DNA from: Phyto melanocephala
Taxonomy: Eukaryota > Arthropoda > Insecta > Diptera > Rhinophoridae
Length of the DNA stretch: 64,000 nucleotides
Assembly: GCA_941918925.1 (NCBI GenBank)
Contig: OW799236.1
Location: forward strand, 74,428,465 to 74,492,464
Direction of reading: 5' to 3'
The position numbers were made by a program, and so were the translations under genes. A model generated the notes under the pieces. That model did no database searches. It worked only from the letters and a program-made list of their open reading frames with translations, and was not told where the DNA came from. Positions 1-11,531 of the stretch are shown here, piece by piece (position 1 is the first letter of the stretch; every line of letters starts with the position of its first letter).

Positions 1-1222
1 ACATAAAAACTATGCAACATTGTATAAATATTTCGTTATTTCGTACCATGAAAACCTTCCGTTAAATATACATATGTATGTGTTCATTTTAGGAAATATT
101 TTTTTGTTTTATGAAATATATTTATTTGTAAGCATTACCCGGGGTCTCCACGTAATATTTAATACCATAATTGTCAAAGTTGATTGCGGCCATAAATATT
201 GCTACGTGTAAACTGCAAAATGCCATATGTAGCAATTTATTGCGCAATCATTGCTTAATTGATTGTTTGAGCATTTATTGCCGTAATAATCTGTCAAAGT
301 GGTTTTACTTTCCTTAAATTTTATATTATTTTTTTTTTTCAGAAACAAATGAAAATTACAATAATTTTACCTGAAAATAATAATCTTAAGTGAGATATTC
401 TAAAACAACCATTAGAGTTGAAACAAAATTATTAAATTTTATTAAAAAAATTACTTGTGTCGTGTTCTCCTGGTGATGAAAACAGACATACTTAAGCAAT
501 AATTTGCCAGTTTTGTCTACTATATGTTTTGATCGATGCAGAACGCTCTCTGTTATACGCTTCACTTCAGAATAGGGTATTCAACAGCGACTCAATTCGT
601 TCTTGGCCTCAACATATGAGCAATTCTAATGCCTCGGAATCCATATCTTGCCGGAAAGACGTAAAAAGATTTTAGCTAGCAATGGTCAGTACTTTAGATA
701 AATTCAAATTTTAAATATATAAAAAAAAATTTTTAATGTAATTTTTTCACAGAAATAAACGATGTAACAGCAGCACACTGTTTATTTTGTTGATTTGTGT
801 ATTTATGTTCAATTCACTAAATGTAACCCAGAATTCTGAAATATAAATTATTAAACAAAATCTATGAATATGCCGTTCTCTGGTTAAATATAAGAAATTC
901 AGTTAAAAAAGCCGGAATATTGAAATCATAAAAATCTAAACTGATAAGTTACTATTTCAAAGTCTAACCATAATATGCATAAGATGACTTATGATCGGCG
1001 CACATTTCGGACGAACCAAATATAATAATTGGTCACCTTGTACCAATTTGTTCGTCGTTCGCCGTCGTAAGAAATAGAAATAAATCTATTGCATAGTTCG
1101 CCGCGTATAGCGAATTTCGACTGACGCCATAATTGTATGCATTTTCATAAACACAAATGTGTTTTTTTTTTTATGACGAATATTCGCGACGAAAAACTCG
1201 TCGTTTGTCCCAATTGTGCGAC
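1..1222. other. Left flank, no gene seen
   Basis: AT-rich sequence with no convincing coding region; the short open frames lack codon structure or recognisable domains. The part from about 985 to 1220 is richer in CG dinucleotides (repeated TTCG/CGACGA words) than its surroundings, with no known cause. A dispersed hairpin repeat occupies 145-480. Confidence 0.5.
145..480. repeat. Dispersed hairpin-containing repeat, copy 1
   Basis: The segment begins with an imperfect hairpin of about 60 bases (CCACGTAATATTTA paired with TAAATATTGCTACGTG) and is followed by a stretch ending near ACTTGTGTCGTGTTCTCC. The same order of words recurs at 56020-56205 (hairpin, CATATGTA, then ATTTGTGTCGTATTCT). This is seen in the sequence. 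That it is an old non-autonomous mobile element is inference; no clean ends or target duplication were found. Confidence 0.45.
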
Positions 1223-1443
1223 TACACGCAAAGAAAAGCCATGGTTAAGACATGATCACGACGGTCATACTATGTTTTCTAAAATAATATTTGGTTGTCG
1301 AAAACAAGTAATAGTTATTTTTATTTCATTTCATCACATATTTTGTCACGATAATCAAGCACTTGTTTGAACTGTAAACATTAAATGTTTAGTTTTTGTA
1401 AAAATTTCAAAATGGTTGTCATTTAACAATAGTATGATTTAAA

Positions 1444-3308
1444 ACAAGTAAGAGCACTATATTCGGCTGTGCCGAATCTTTTATACCTACCACCAATTTT
1501 GTGTACATTTAAAGCACAATATTTATTATTTTGTTAAACATTATGGAATAATCTCTTTATAATAAAATGTGTATCCCTTTCTTTGTATAGGGTGGTTAAA
1601 TTTTAAGGGCCCATGTTGAAGGTGAACTACACCTAGTCTTTAAATTTGTTTTCTGCACTTCACTTGACATTTCTCAATCTCAAACTTACTCAATTTGATT
1701 CGTGGAAAGATACGCAAATGAACAACGCTCTAAAGTTATTCAGGTTTTTTATGAAAATAGGCGTTCAAATCAAAATGCATTTTGTGCACTTCGTAATTCT
1801 TTTGATCAACATAATCGTTGAAATTCGTACACAATCGGGAGAATTGTAAAAAATATTTAAATTTTTGCAAAACAGGTCTGTATGAAATGTTAGAAAATCT
1901 GTGAATGCCTTCTTAGTTCGTTGAATGGGAACCACTGCAGTTTTTTTGCGATAGTGTGACAAAAGAGCAGTCAGCCTCGACTCATCATCATGCCCAACAA
2001 TTGATCATCAAAATTGTCATTGAAAATTTGGACCATTAGATAGAGGAGAGGCGCCAAGTATGGGGGGGGTACATTTGGCCGATATTTTGTTAAATACATA
2101 ATTGAACCATAAAAATATTATCATTATAAAAAAAAATGATAACAATTTGTGTTTTATTTAAAATCAACATCGGCCCTTAAAATTTAACCACCCTTAATAA
2201 TTTCGATATGATGATAAAATGTTTTCGTAAATTTAGTCTTTTAGTGAAAGTGGGCGTTAAATTAGGCGTGCCAATAATGCTAATGAGTACAACTTAGATA
2301 TTTCAATATATTCCTTTATTATTCCAAAATCTTTATTAATAGAGAAATTATATGAATTTTAGGCAAAACGTTATATGGGAGGTGGGCGTAAAAGTGGGCG
2401 TTGCACCTTAATTTTTTGGCAAAGTAATGACATTGCGTAGAGGGATATACGTAGCAAATTTTATCATCATACCTCTAATTTTGGCGGTTTTATGAGCTTT
2501 TAAATTTCATTAACGGTAAATAACGTGAAAAGTGGGCGTTATAGTAGGAGTGTCAAAGTTATTTTTGCTAATGAGTACAACTTAGATTTTTCAATATAGT
2601 CCTTTATTATTCCAAAATCTTTATTAATAGAGAAATTATATGAATTTTAGGTAAAACGTTATATGGGAGGTGGGCGTAAAAGTGGGCGTGGCTCATTAAT
2701 TTTGCGTTACAGAAAAGCCTCTTACCAGAAAGCAAAGTGTGCAAAATTTCCGAATCGTACGTCTAATTTTGTCCGTTTTATTAGGTTTTAAATTTAAAAT
2801 ATGCTAAAAAATACACTGCGCTGTATAAATTTTCGTACATTTTTATCTGTAACTCCTTTCATAATGCATAAATGTAAGCAATTTTTGGGAAGAGATATTG
2901 CTTTGACTCGAGAAATATATATTAGAAGTTACATGACGGTACGTTAATGCGTTTGGACACAATTCCATTTTATTCGATGTTCGAAGGACACGGTTTTTTC
3001 GACCTACTCTTGCATTACGAGCTATAACTCACTTCCTGATATTCCGATTTAGCCCATTTTCAATTCCAAACAAACCTTGTCTATAAGAAAGATTCTGGCA
3101 AAATTTGAGCCCCGTAGCTTTTTCGGTGCGACCTCTATCGTGCTTTCAACAGACGGACTGACGGACGGTCATATCTAGATCTTCATCAAATCAAACCCTG
3201 ATTCAGAATATATATACTTTATGGGGTCTAAAATGGATATTTCGATGTGTTACAAGCGGAATGACAAAATGAATATACCCCCACCATTTTTTTGGTGGCG
3301 GGTATAAA
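1444..3308 (+). mobile_element. DINE-1/mini-me-like element, subfamily B
   Basis: The element starts ACAAGTAAGAGCACTATA followed by the hairpin TTCGGCTGTGCCGAA, and ends with CCACCATTTTTTTGGTGG and GGGTATA. The body carries repeated GTGGGCG words and, near the 3' end, the CAGACGG/GACGGAC microsatellite followed by TATATACTTTATGGGGTC. Subterminal hairpin, GTCY tract and TATACCC-type ends match DINE-1/mini-me (Helentron-related, non-autonomous) elements of flies. It sits inside a MITE and is itself split by a mariner relic at 1589-2194. Diverged copies lie at 8030-8680, 19263-21225, 33757-34245 and 52669-53934. Confidence 0.75.
1589..2194 (+). mobile_element. Internally deleted mariner-like element
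   Basis: Ends are inverted: GGGTGGTTAAATTTTAAGGG on the left and the complement, ending TTTAACCACCC, on the right. In one plus-strand frame, from about 1715, the sequence reads EQRSKVIQVFYENRRSNQNA, then ALRNSF and, after a stop, TIGRIV, which resembles the N-terminal helix-turn-helix of mariner transposases. Stops follow and no catalytic domain is present. A better preserved relative lies at 39609-40317. Confidence 0.7.
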
Positions 3309-3765
3309 AATTAATGCGACAAAAATAACATTATATTCAAAAGCATTAAAAATTACAAATAATCATTTAATAATAGGTGAGACAACAGTATGATTACAAA
3401 TTAATCAAGCTGTGAATTTTTTTTGATAATAATTTGATTTCAACTGTTCTTCTTCTTGCTGAATAAATTTTTATTATTTTAAAAGTCTGAGATGTCAAAA
3501 AAAGGAACAAAAATTTTGAAAAATTTAAGAAAATTTAAAAATAAACGAGAAAATTTAAAAACATATTGGTATAAAAATTGCAATTAAATTGGTAAGTACA
3601 ATCAATTGTGTATGTTAAAGCAAAAGACAATAATTTGCCGTAAAAAAGCAAAGATTGTCGATTTCCATTGTAGTCATATATGATTATTGAATGATACTTT
3701 ATTTAAACATAATAATGATAACTGGTAACCATTATTATTTTTAGCCACAATCATACAATACATTT

Positions 3766-4268
3766 CAATTCAATTCAATTTAGTAAAAAATAGTAAATAC
3801 TTTTAAGTAAACGAACGAACATAATAGTATAAAAATTGTTTCCCATAAGGAATTTGCAAACAGTTTCGCTCTTTGCTTAAGAAAATTAAGTACATTAGTC
3901 TAAACCTTAATGAAGAGTTTTGTTAAAGACGTAACGGTTTATCACATGCGATTTATTTCTGTTCACACATTTGTTTAAGCCAGAAGTCTTTAAACTTATT
4001 TAGCTAACGACTTTAACATTAAATATCTTGTTTTGTGTGGCTTTGCCTTGCATGTAATTATTCTCCCCTAAATATTCCAAATCGTTTGCTTTATTTCCAA
4101 TACCACAGTAAATAATATAAATTAGCACATTTGTCTTACTTCTCTTATGTATGAGTGCAATTGAAGCTTTCAAATGACTTAAGCGGACACATGTTCAAAA
4201 TATATTGCCATTTATTTTAATGTGTTTTTTTGTCCATATCGCTTACTATGTGCCCATTAAAAAAAAAC
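3766..4268. other. AT-rich gap, nothing recognised
   Basis: No open frame, repeat end or RNA structure that can be supported was seen between the truncated MITE and the DINE-type array. Confidence 0.4.
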
Positions 4269-4504
4269 AAGTAAAAGCGCTATATTCGGCCGTGCCGAAT
4301 CTTATATACCCTTCACAACGTGTAGTCATGCAATAACAGTAAATTCACGTATGTATGTTAAAAAAAACAAAAAAAAAATAAAAAAAAAATTTAAAAAAAA
4401 AAATTTAAAAAAAAAATTAAAAAAAAAAAATTATTATATACATATATAATATATATAAAACAAAAAAAAAATAAAAAAAAAATTAAAAAAAAAAAATAAA
4501 AAAA

Positions 4505-5277
4505 AACAAGTAAAGGCGCTATATTCGGCCGTGCCGAATCTTATATACCCTACACAACGTGTAGTCATGCAATAACAGTAAATTCACGTATGTATGTTAA
4601 AAAAAAAAACAAAAAAAAAAAAATAAAAAATAAAAAAAAAATTTAAAAAAAAAAAGTTTAGAAAAAAAATTAAAAAAAAAAAAATTATTATATACATATA
4701 TAATATATATAAAACAAAAAAATAAATAAAAAAAAAATTAAAAAAAAAAAATAAAAAAAAATAATAATAAAAATATATATAATATATTAAATAAAAAATT
4801 AAAAAAAAATTAGAAAAAAAAATTTTAAAAAAATTTAAAAAAAAATTTTTTTGCCTCAGCTGGGATTCGATGCCACGTTTTCTCTAACCAGTATACACGT
4901 TTGTATGTATGTATGTTGTTGTTGTAATGTTGTTTTTATGAAAAGAAAATCGAGGTGGTCGTGGGTTTTTGCTCATATCTCAGTTGTTTATGTACCGATG
5001 TTTCTGATTTTCAATACCGATCTACTCCCGAATATTTCTGATATTTTAATACCTTACCCGGGTCCAACCTATGTCGGGGGGCTTCAAAAAGTTGATTTCA
5101 ACATACACACGGACAGACGGTCAGACGGACAGACGGACAGACGGTCAGGGCTTAATCGACTCCTCTATTCATAAGCTTTCAGAAAATATATACTTTATGG
5201 GGTCGGAAATGAAAATTGTAGAAATTTCACACGGAATGACAAACCTATATATACCCTTTTTCACTGTGTGAAGGGTA
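4505..5277 (+). mobile_element. DINE-1/mini-me-like element, subfamily A (inner copy)
   Basis: A complete copy from ACAAGTAAAGGCGC with the hairpin at about 4528-4542 to GTGAAGGGTATA. It lies within the A-rich midsection of another copy. Inner and outer copies share private differences from all other copies in the window: a shortened stretch after CAATAACAGTA and ATGAAAAGAAAATCG in place of GTGAAAAAAAATTCG. They are therefore recent sisters. The microsatellite is one 8-base unit longer here than in the outer copy. Confidence 0.75.
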
Positions 5278-5323
5278 TAATAATAATAAAAATATATATA
5301 ATATCTATATATATAAAAGTGAA

Positions 5324-5328
<5 letters not shown>

Positions 5329-5369
<41 letters not shown>
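5329..5369. repeat. (GT)n microsatellite in Helitron
   Basis: About twenty uninterrupted GT units just inside the Helitron 5' end. Confidence 0.9.
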
Positions 5370-5370
<1 letters not shown>

Positions 5371-5447
5371 GCTATAGACTCTGAAACTGTAAAACCGATC
5401 GGGCTCAAACTTTGGTAAGTAGTTGTACACATACCGGGGAGTGTTTA

Positions 5448-6120
5448 TGGATGAAAAAAAGTGGGCGGGGCCACGCCCATAAAAAATTACTTATCAGTTT
5501 TAGCTACTTGCACTTCACCGATTTTTCTGAAATTTTGCACACATATCGAGCTGTCATGACTAAATAATTTCGTGATAAGAAAAGTGGGCGGGGCCACGCC
5601 CCTAAAAAAGTTTAAACTTTGAGGTACTTGCACTGGACCGATTTTTCTGAAACTTTGCACACATATTAAGCTGTCATGGCTTTATAATTTCGTGATTAAA
5701 AAAGTGGGCGGCGCCACGCCCATAAAAAAAGGCTATAATTTTGAGGTACTTGCATTAGACCGATTTTTCTGAAACTTTGCACACATATTGAGCTGTCATG
5801 ACTAAATAATTTCAAGATTAGAAAAATGGGCAGTGCCACGCCCATAAAAAAAAGGTATCATTTTGAGGTACTTGCACTGGACCGATTATTCTAAAACTTT
5901 GCACACATATTGAGCTATTATGACTTTACAATTTCGTGATTAGAAAAGTGGGCAAGGCCACGCCCATAAAAACAATTTTAATTTTGGGATACTTGCACTG
6001 GTCGGATTCCTCTGAAACTTTGCACACATATTAAGCTGTTATGACTTTACAATTTCGTGACTAGAAAAGTGGGAAATGCCACGCCCATAAAAAATTATAA
6101 TTTTTAGGTTTTTGCACTTG
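5448..6120. repeat. Tandem ~120-bp units inside Helitron
   Basis: Units begin near 5505, 5626, 5747, 5872, 5991 and 6111 with CTTGCACT-like words. Each contains CTGAAACTTTGCACACATAT and, except the last, a self-complementary GTGGGCG..CACGCCC segment. The units differ by substitutions and are not recent. Confidence 0.8.
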
Positions 6121-6690
6121 ATATTCAATTAAAATTCAGAATGCATTTCGATTCATTAAGGGGCGTAGCAACGCGCGCCGGGTTTGGCTAGTATTAAATA
6201 AAAAATAAAAAAAAAATAAAAAAAAAATTAAAAAAAAAAATTTTAAAAAAATTTAAAAAAAAATTTTTTTGCCTCAGCTGGGATTCGATGCCACGTTTTC
6301 TCTAACCAGTATACACGTTTGTATGTATGTATGTTGTTGTTGTAATGTTGTTTTTATGAAAAGAAAATCGAGGTGGTCGTGGGTTTTTGCTCATATCTCA
6401 GTTGTTTATGTACCGATGTTTCTGATTTTCAATACCGATCTACTCCCGAATATTTCTGATATTTTAATACCTTACCCGGGTCCAACCTATGTCGGGGGGC
6501 TTCAAAAAGTTGATTTCAACATACACACGGACAGACGGTCAGACGGACAGACGGTCAGGGCTTAATCGACTCCTCTATTCATAAGCTTTCAGAAAATATA
6601 TACTTTATGGGGTCGGAAATGAAAATTGTAGAAATTTCACACGGAATGACAAACCTATATATACCCTTTTTCACTGTGTGAAGGGTATAA

Positions 6691-8029
6691 TAAGAAAATT
6701 TAAGAATTACGGTTTGTGTGCTAGCAGAATAAGGAAAAGATAGATGTAAAAATTTTAAAGTGAGAATGTAGATAATATGTGGCAGCACCGAATCTCCTGC
6801 GCCCATGGTTTACTTAGTTTTTTTTACAAATGGGTTATTTAAAACATATTGCAATAATTGTTAACGTGCACTTTTTATTTCTTTAAAGAAAATGTAGTCC
6901 TTACATTTATATTCTTTTTAATTCGGGCTAGTTCAAAGTTTGATAGCTGATGTTAAGGAGTTTGAGCATTAGTGTTTCTAATATTTAATGGAACTGGCGC
7001 TAAAAAACTTCACTCGGAAGTAAAATAACGTCCAATCGCAGAATTTTAAATAACAATAAATTTAATCTCTTCTAACTAACTCTACCTCACTTTCCTTTCC
7101 TGAATTGCTGAGTGTACCCTGAAAAGTTTATTAATTTCAACATAAATCATAACGGATAAAAGGGGCGAGGATTAATTGTTTTACTGTTAGAGATATTTTC
7201 TGAAGCTTCGCGAAGACCTGAAAATTATATTAAAAAAATAAAAAATCCTTATACGCCCTTAGCACTACAGGGGAAGGGTATAAAGCCAGGATAGATTTGT
7301 AGAGTAAAATTCAAAATTTTGGTTTTGAAAGCAAATTAAGAATTTAAAATAAAACCTAGTATTTATCAAATCAAGTTCCTTTGAAAAAGCCTGATTTTGA
7401 TCTTGATTTTAAAAATAACGAATTTGGTTTGAAAGTTGCTAAATTTGATTTGGAAAATTCAAATTGTTATTTGGATAAGACCGAGATTGAAATTACTATA
7501 GATGTCTATATCGGATTTTACCTAAATTTTTGAATGTGTAACAAAGTAAATGACAAAACTAATAAGCCACAACATTTCCTTTGGTAGTATGTAAATATAA
7601 AAACAACGGCCTAAATGGCAAAAAAAATATATTTAAACATGTATTTTAAATGTTTTTTCAAACATCATTTGTTAAAAACATGTGTCTGTGGTCTCATATA
7701 AATACAAATATACATAAGTTACATGGTAGTTACATATGTATATACATATATATTTATACATATGTATGTACATAAATATTCATAAAAAAAAATTTTGTAA
7801 ATGTTTATTTGATTGGACCACAATTGAAATTGAATATTTTAGCAACCGACAAGCAACGAAAGAAAATTTTAAAAACTAAAAATGTATATAATTGACGTTT
7901 ACATTGGTTTTTAATTAGACCTTTAGATTGAGCTTAATGACCTTTATGTCTCCAAATTTCCTAGACTATTCAATATTTCAACTCTGTTTTAAGTTAACAT
8001 ATTTGCTATGCATATTGTATACATTACAC
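6691..8029. other. AT-rich interval, nothing recognised
   Basis: No supported gene. Simple ATACATATGTA-type runs occur around 7690-7790. Short open frames here have no coding character. Confidence 0.4.
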
Positions 8030-8680
8030 CGTACTTGAAAAATAGCAATAGATTTATTTTTTCTTGAAAAATTTTTGTTCATTACAAATAATATGAATTT
8101 AAGATAAAGAGGTGGGCGGTAAAGTGCGCTTTTTTCTTTTATTTTCTGACATAATTAAACTTACCAGAAAGTTATAGATTGGAAATTTCATCTTTTAATA
8201 TAACTCTGTTCTGATTTTATAAGCACTTAAATTTCAATAACAATTTCAATAATGAAAAGTAGGCGTTAAAGAAGGCTTGTCAAAGTAGTTTCTGCTAATA
8301 AATTCAATTCAAGATATATCAATATAGAGTCCTTTACTCCTTCAAGCTCTCTGTCCATAGAGAACTAATATGAATTTAAAATAAAGTGTTATAAGGAAGG
8401 TGAGCGTTAGAGTGGGCGTGTCACCTTAATTTTTTGAAAGTGTACCTATACTGACTGCAAAACTCCATCATCGTTCTGTCTGTTGTATGTGCTTTTAAAT
8501 TTCGTAAACAGTTAATTATGCGAGAAGTAGTCCTTAAAGTAGGCTTGTCAATGTAGTTTCTGCTGATAACTTCAACTTATATGATTCTAAGAAATTAAAT
8601 ACTTTATGGGGTATAAGATTGATATTTTGATGTATTACAAACGAAATGACAAAGTTAATATACCCCTACACCATTTAAAA
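8030..8680 (+). mobile_element. Degraded DINE-type subfamily B fragment
   Basis: Decayed GTGGGCG repeats, then TACTTTATGGGGTATAAGATTG and an end reading AATGACAAAGTTAATATACCCC TACACCATTT match the 3' half of the element at 1444-3308. Head and microsatellite are missing. Confidence 0.6.
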
Positions 8681-9428
8681 AAAATTCTTGCTTTAACCGG
8701 AAAGTGCCTCCAATGACCTATCCGCGTTAAAATAATTGCTTTAGATGATAGACTGTAGGTAGTAAAGAACTGCTTTTTTAGTTTTTTAAGCCCAATTTTT
8801 CATAATAAAAGTTTTTACTGGGAAGCGAATGAACAGATTTGATGAAAAAAAAATTCAAAAGCATTTTACCGAATTGAATGAATACAAGTTATGATTGTAA
8901 ATCAAATTAATTAATATGAATTTGTATTAACTTTCACAATATATTTTTTTGATTAATACATGCCAACGTTTTTCAGTTTTATATATATATTTATGTATGT
9001 ATATCGATATTTATATATTAAAAAAAAAAAAAAAACAATTAAATACTTACCTTTATAATAGCACCTACATAAATATTTATACACATATAAATATTATTTC
9101 AAATCCGTTCAAAAATTCAAAAGTACAATCTCTCAACAAAGATTAATTTTACAAATAGAACATTACTGTTGAAAAAATATATTGCAATAAAGGAGGTTAT
9201 TTTAAATAAATATGTGTAATACACATTGTATATGTAAAAAAAGGTTTATCTCAATTTTTAATGAAATCGCGTTTTTGACGTTTTCTGGTAGTCTACATAA
9301 TCGTAAAGAACTACGTGAAATGTGGTTAGAAATAACATTAAAAACCACTGCCTCATTTCATTCTTGTAAATTTTATTAAGTTTATTCGTTTTCGTGTATA
9401 GTAACAAAAAAACGAGATACACCCTTTT
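8681..9428. other. AT-rich interval, nothing recognised
   Basis: Contains a poly-A run and ATATAT repeats near 8980-9030. No supported gene or element boundaries. Confidence 0.4.
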
Positions 9429-10283
9429 TATACCCTTCACACAGTGAAAAAGGGTATATATAGGTTTGTCATTCCGTGTAAAATTTCTACAATTTTGATT
9501 TTCGACCCCATAAAGTATATATTTTCTGAAAGCTTATAAATAGCGGAGTCGATTAAGCCCTGTCAGTCTGTCAGTCTGTCCGTCTGTCCGTGTGTATGTT
9601 GAAATCAACTTTTTGAAGCCCCCCGACATCGCTTGGAATTGGGTGAGGTATTAAAATATCAGAAATATTCGGGAGTAGATCGGTATTGAAAATCAGAAAC
9701 ATCGGTACATAAACAACTGAGATATGAGCAAAAACCCACGACCACCTCGATTTTTTTTCACAAAAACAACATTACAACAACAACATACATACATACAAAC
9801 GTGTATACTGGTTAGAGAAAACGTGGCATCGAATCCCAGCTGAGGCAAAAAAAAAATTTTTTTATTTTTTTTATATTTTTTTTTTAATTTTTTTTTATTT
9901 TTTTTTTATTTTTTATTTAATATATTATTTATATTTTTATTATTTTTTTTTTAATTTTTTTTTTTAATATTTTTTTTTGTTTTATATTTATAATATATAT
10001 TTTAATTATTTAAAAAACATTTTTTTTTAAAATTTTTTTTTTTAAATTTTTTTTTTAAATTTTTTTTAAAATTTTTTTTTTTTTAATTTTTTTTTTAATT
10101 TTTTTTTAAACATACATACGTAAATTTATAATTTTACAATGGGATATTTTTATATATGTATGTTTTTTATATGTATGTACGTATTTCATATGGGATGGTG
10201 ATTCAAACTACTGTTATTTCATGACTACACGTTGTGAAGGGTATATAAGATTCGGCACGGCCGAATATAGCGCTTTTACTTGT
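9429..10283 (-). mobile_element. DINE-1/mini-me-like element, subfamily A, full length
   Basis: Inverted copy: starts TATACCCTTCACACAGTG and ends with the hairpin TTCGGCACGGCCGAA followed by TAGCGCTTTTACTTGT. The CTGTCAGTCTGTCCGTC tract (9568-9593) is the reverse of the GACAGACGG microsatellite, and long T runs correspond to the A-rich middle. It is a single uninterrupted copy of about 855 bp. Confidence 0.8.
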
Positions 10284-10850
10284 TATATTAAGCCATCGAT
10301 ATAGTTGCGTAGCTACAGATAATTATAATGATCAATGTCAGTGAACAAACAATAAATTAACATTGAAAGCAAAAATCCTTTTAAAACAGACAAATTTCGT
10401 TCTGTTACAGTGGGTATTTACATGTATGTATGTTTTGTAGCATCGTTAAATTATTTTTATTCTAAATTCAGAGAGTGTAAGAGTATATTTGAACTGGCAA
10501 GGATTAATTTCTTTTGAATAAATTGTAAAAGCACCACAATTTAAAGGGGTTTGCATTAAATTTTTGTTGTCCATGTACAAACTTTTAATTATGGGGTTCG
10601 TATTGGCTTCGGTCTGCCAGAGTGTGTATTCTTCATTAAAAAGGATGTTTAAAACATTAGTATGCATTTGATAATTAAAATTTAATCATTTAAAAGTACG
10701 CAAAAAAACCTTAGCTACATACATAGTTTTAAGTTTGTTTGTTGCCAAATACGTTGCGGCTTTTTGGCGTATGTTTAATTTGACAGTGTCTGTTTATCTA
10801 ACATCCTCATCTTTATTGTGTTCTATTTTACTTACATATGCAAAGGGTGT
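10284..10850. other. Interval without recognised gene
   Basis: No supported coding region. AGAGAGTGTAAGAGTATAT at about 10470-10488 recurs at about 17355 and may be a decayed element end. Confidence 0.35.
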
Positions 10851-11531
10851 TTTTTTTAGAAGAGGACTATTTTTAATTGAAATAGAACAATCACAACAAT
10901 TTTCTTAAGTACCAAGTCATTTACTTTGTGACTGACTTGGCTACCGTGCATTCTGAGAGTCCAACATTTGAAATTATTTAAGCATTTTGGGTGGTTATAA
11001 TTTTGCCATTAATGCCATCCAAAGTTTGTGGGCTTTCAGCATAAACTATTGACATCACCTAATTCCACAGAAAATAATTCAAAGGAACTAATTCGCAGGA
11101 CTTAAGTGGCTAATTGACAAAGTTATTTCAAGAAAAGAATCGTTCGTGAAATATTTCTTTAAGTAAGTCGAGTGTTTGGCGTGGTGTTTTTATGTATTAC
11201 CGCCATCTTGGGAACTCAAATAATTAATATTTATTAATCTATACTTGTCGCCATGGATGGTAACATTCTTGATAGCATCATATAAATAAGAGTCATTATT
11301 TTTGTGGACGGTGAATCGCTTTTGAATTTTACTTACGCTGAATAAAAAATCTCTTAATATCTCTTATGGTAAGATATCCGACTTGAAATACGATTTTCCA
11401 AATAAATTCAAACAATATTCAGGCTCACGCATTTAAATCAATATTTACCCACCTCATTTCACACGATAACACTCAAATTAGCTTTTACAGAAAACAGTGT
11501 TGCAGGTTAAAGATTCTTCACTTTAAAATAC
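10851..11531. mobile_element. Probable decayed mariner-like element
   Basis: The left end AGGGTGTTTTTTTTAGAAG and the right end (read inverted) AGGGTATTTTAAAGTGAAG resemble short mariner terminal repeats. The interior has no intact frame. Assignment rests on end structure and a general likeness to degraded mariner interiors, so it is tentative. Confidence 0.4.

Larger units (their letters stand above)
1225..3765 (+). mobile_element. TA-flanked MITE (CACGCAAAG family), copy 1, split
   Basis: The left end reads CACGCAAAGAAAA after a TA, matching two intact copies at 51923-52655 and 58339-59040. The element runs to about 1440, is interrupted by a DINE-type element (1444-3308), and resumes with sequence matching the internal part of the other copies until about 3765. 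The right terminal repeat is missing. It has no coding capacity. The TA flank and short inverted ends suggest a Tc1/mariner-mobilised MITE, but no autonomous partner is visible. Confidence 0.7.
5304..6191 (+). mobile_element. Non-autonomous Helitron, 888 bp
   Basis: It begins TCTATATATATAAAA and ends CGCGCGCCGGGTTTGGCTAG, preceded by A and followed by T. This fits Helitron rules: 5' TC, 3' CTAG after a GC-rich end, insertion between A and T, no target duplication. Inside are a GT microsatellite and about six degenerate tandem units of roughly 120 bases, each with TTGCACACATAT and a GC hairpin of the type GGGCGGGGCCACGCCC. There is no Rep/helicase coding. The insertion point matches an uninterrupted AATATATTAAAT in the sister copy at about 4781. 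A second Helitron end with similar terminal bases lies at 22651. Confidence 0.85.
4270..6690 (+). mobile_element. DINE-1/mini-me-like element, subfamily A (outer copy)
   Basis: The head (4270-4505) starts ACAAGTAAAAGCGC and the hairpin TTCGGCCGTGCCGAA, then TATACCCTTCACA and an A-rich tract. The tail (5278-5303 plus 6192-6690) resumes in the same A-rich tract, carries the CGGACAGACGG microsatellite and ends CACTGTGTGAAGGGTATA. The gap holds a complete sister copy (4505-5277), and the tail holds a Helitron (5304-6191). Removing both inserts restores a normal subfamily A element. A roughly 98-residue frame in the tail is seen in every copy but varies with the microsatellite and is not considered a protein. 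Confidence 0.75.

Noticed and set aside
4851..5174. Recurrent 98-107-residue frames beginning M(A/P)QLGFDATFSLTS, seen five or more times
   Set aside because: They are translations of the conserved tail of DINE-type elements. The C-terminal part is the microsatellite and changes with its length, and no independent coding signal is present.
5169..5432. Minus-strand frame with a long Thr-His run
   Set aside because: It is a translation of the GT microsatellite and the neighbouring element end.
5448..6120. Regular repeats considered as a CRISPR array
   Set aside because: The units are adjacent, ~120 bp and degenerate without unique spacers, and they lie inside a Helitron in a eukaryotic genome.
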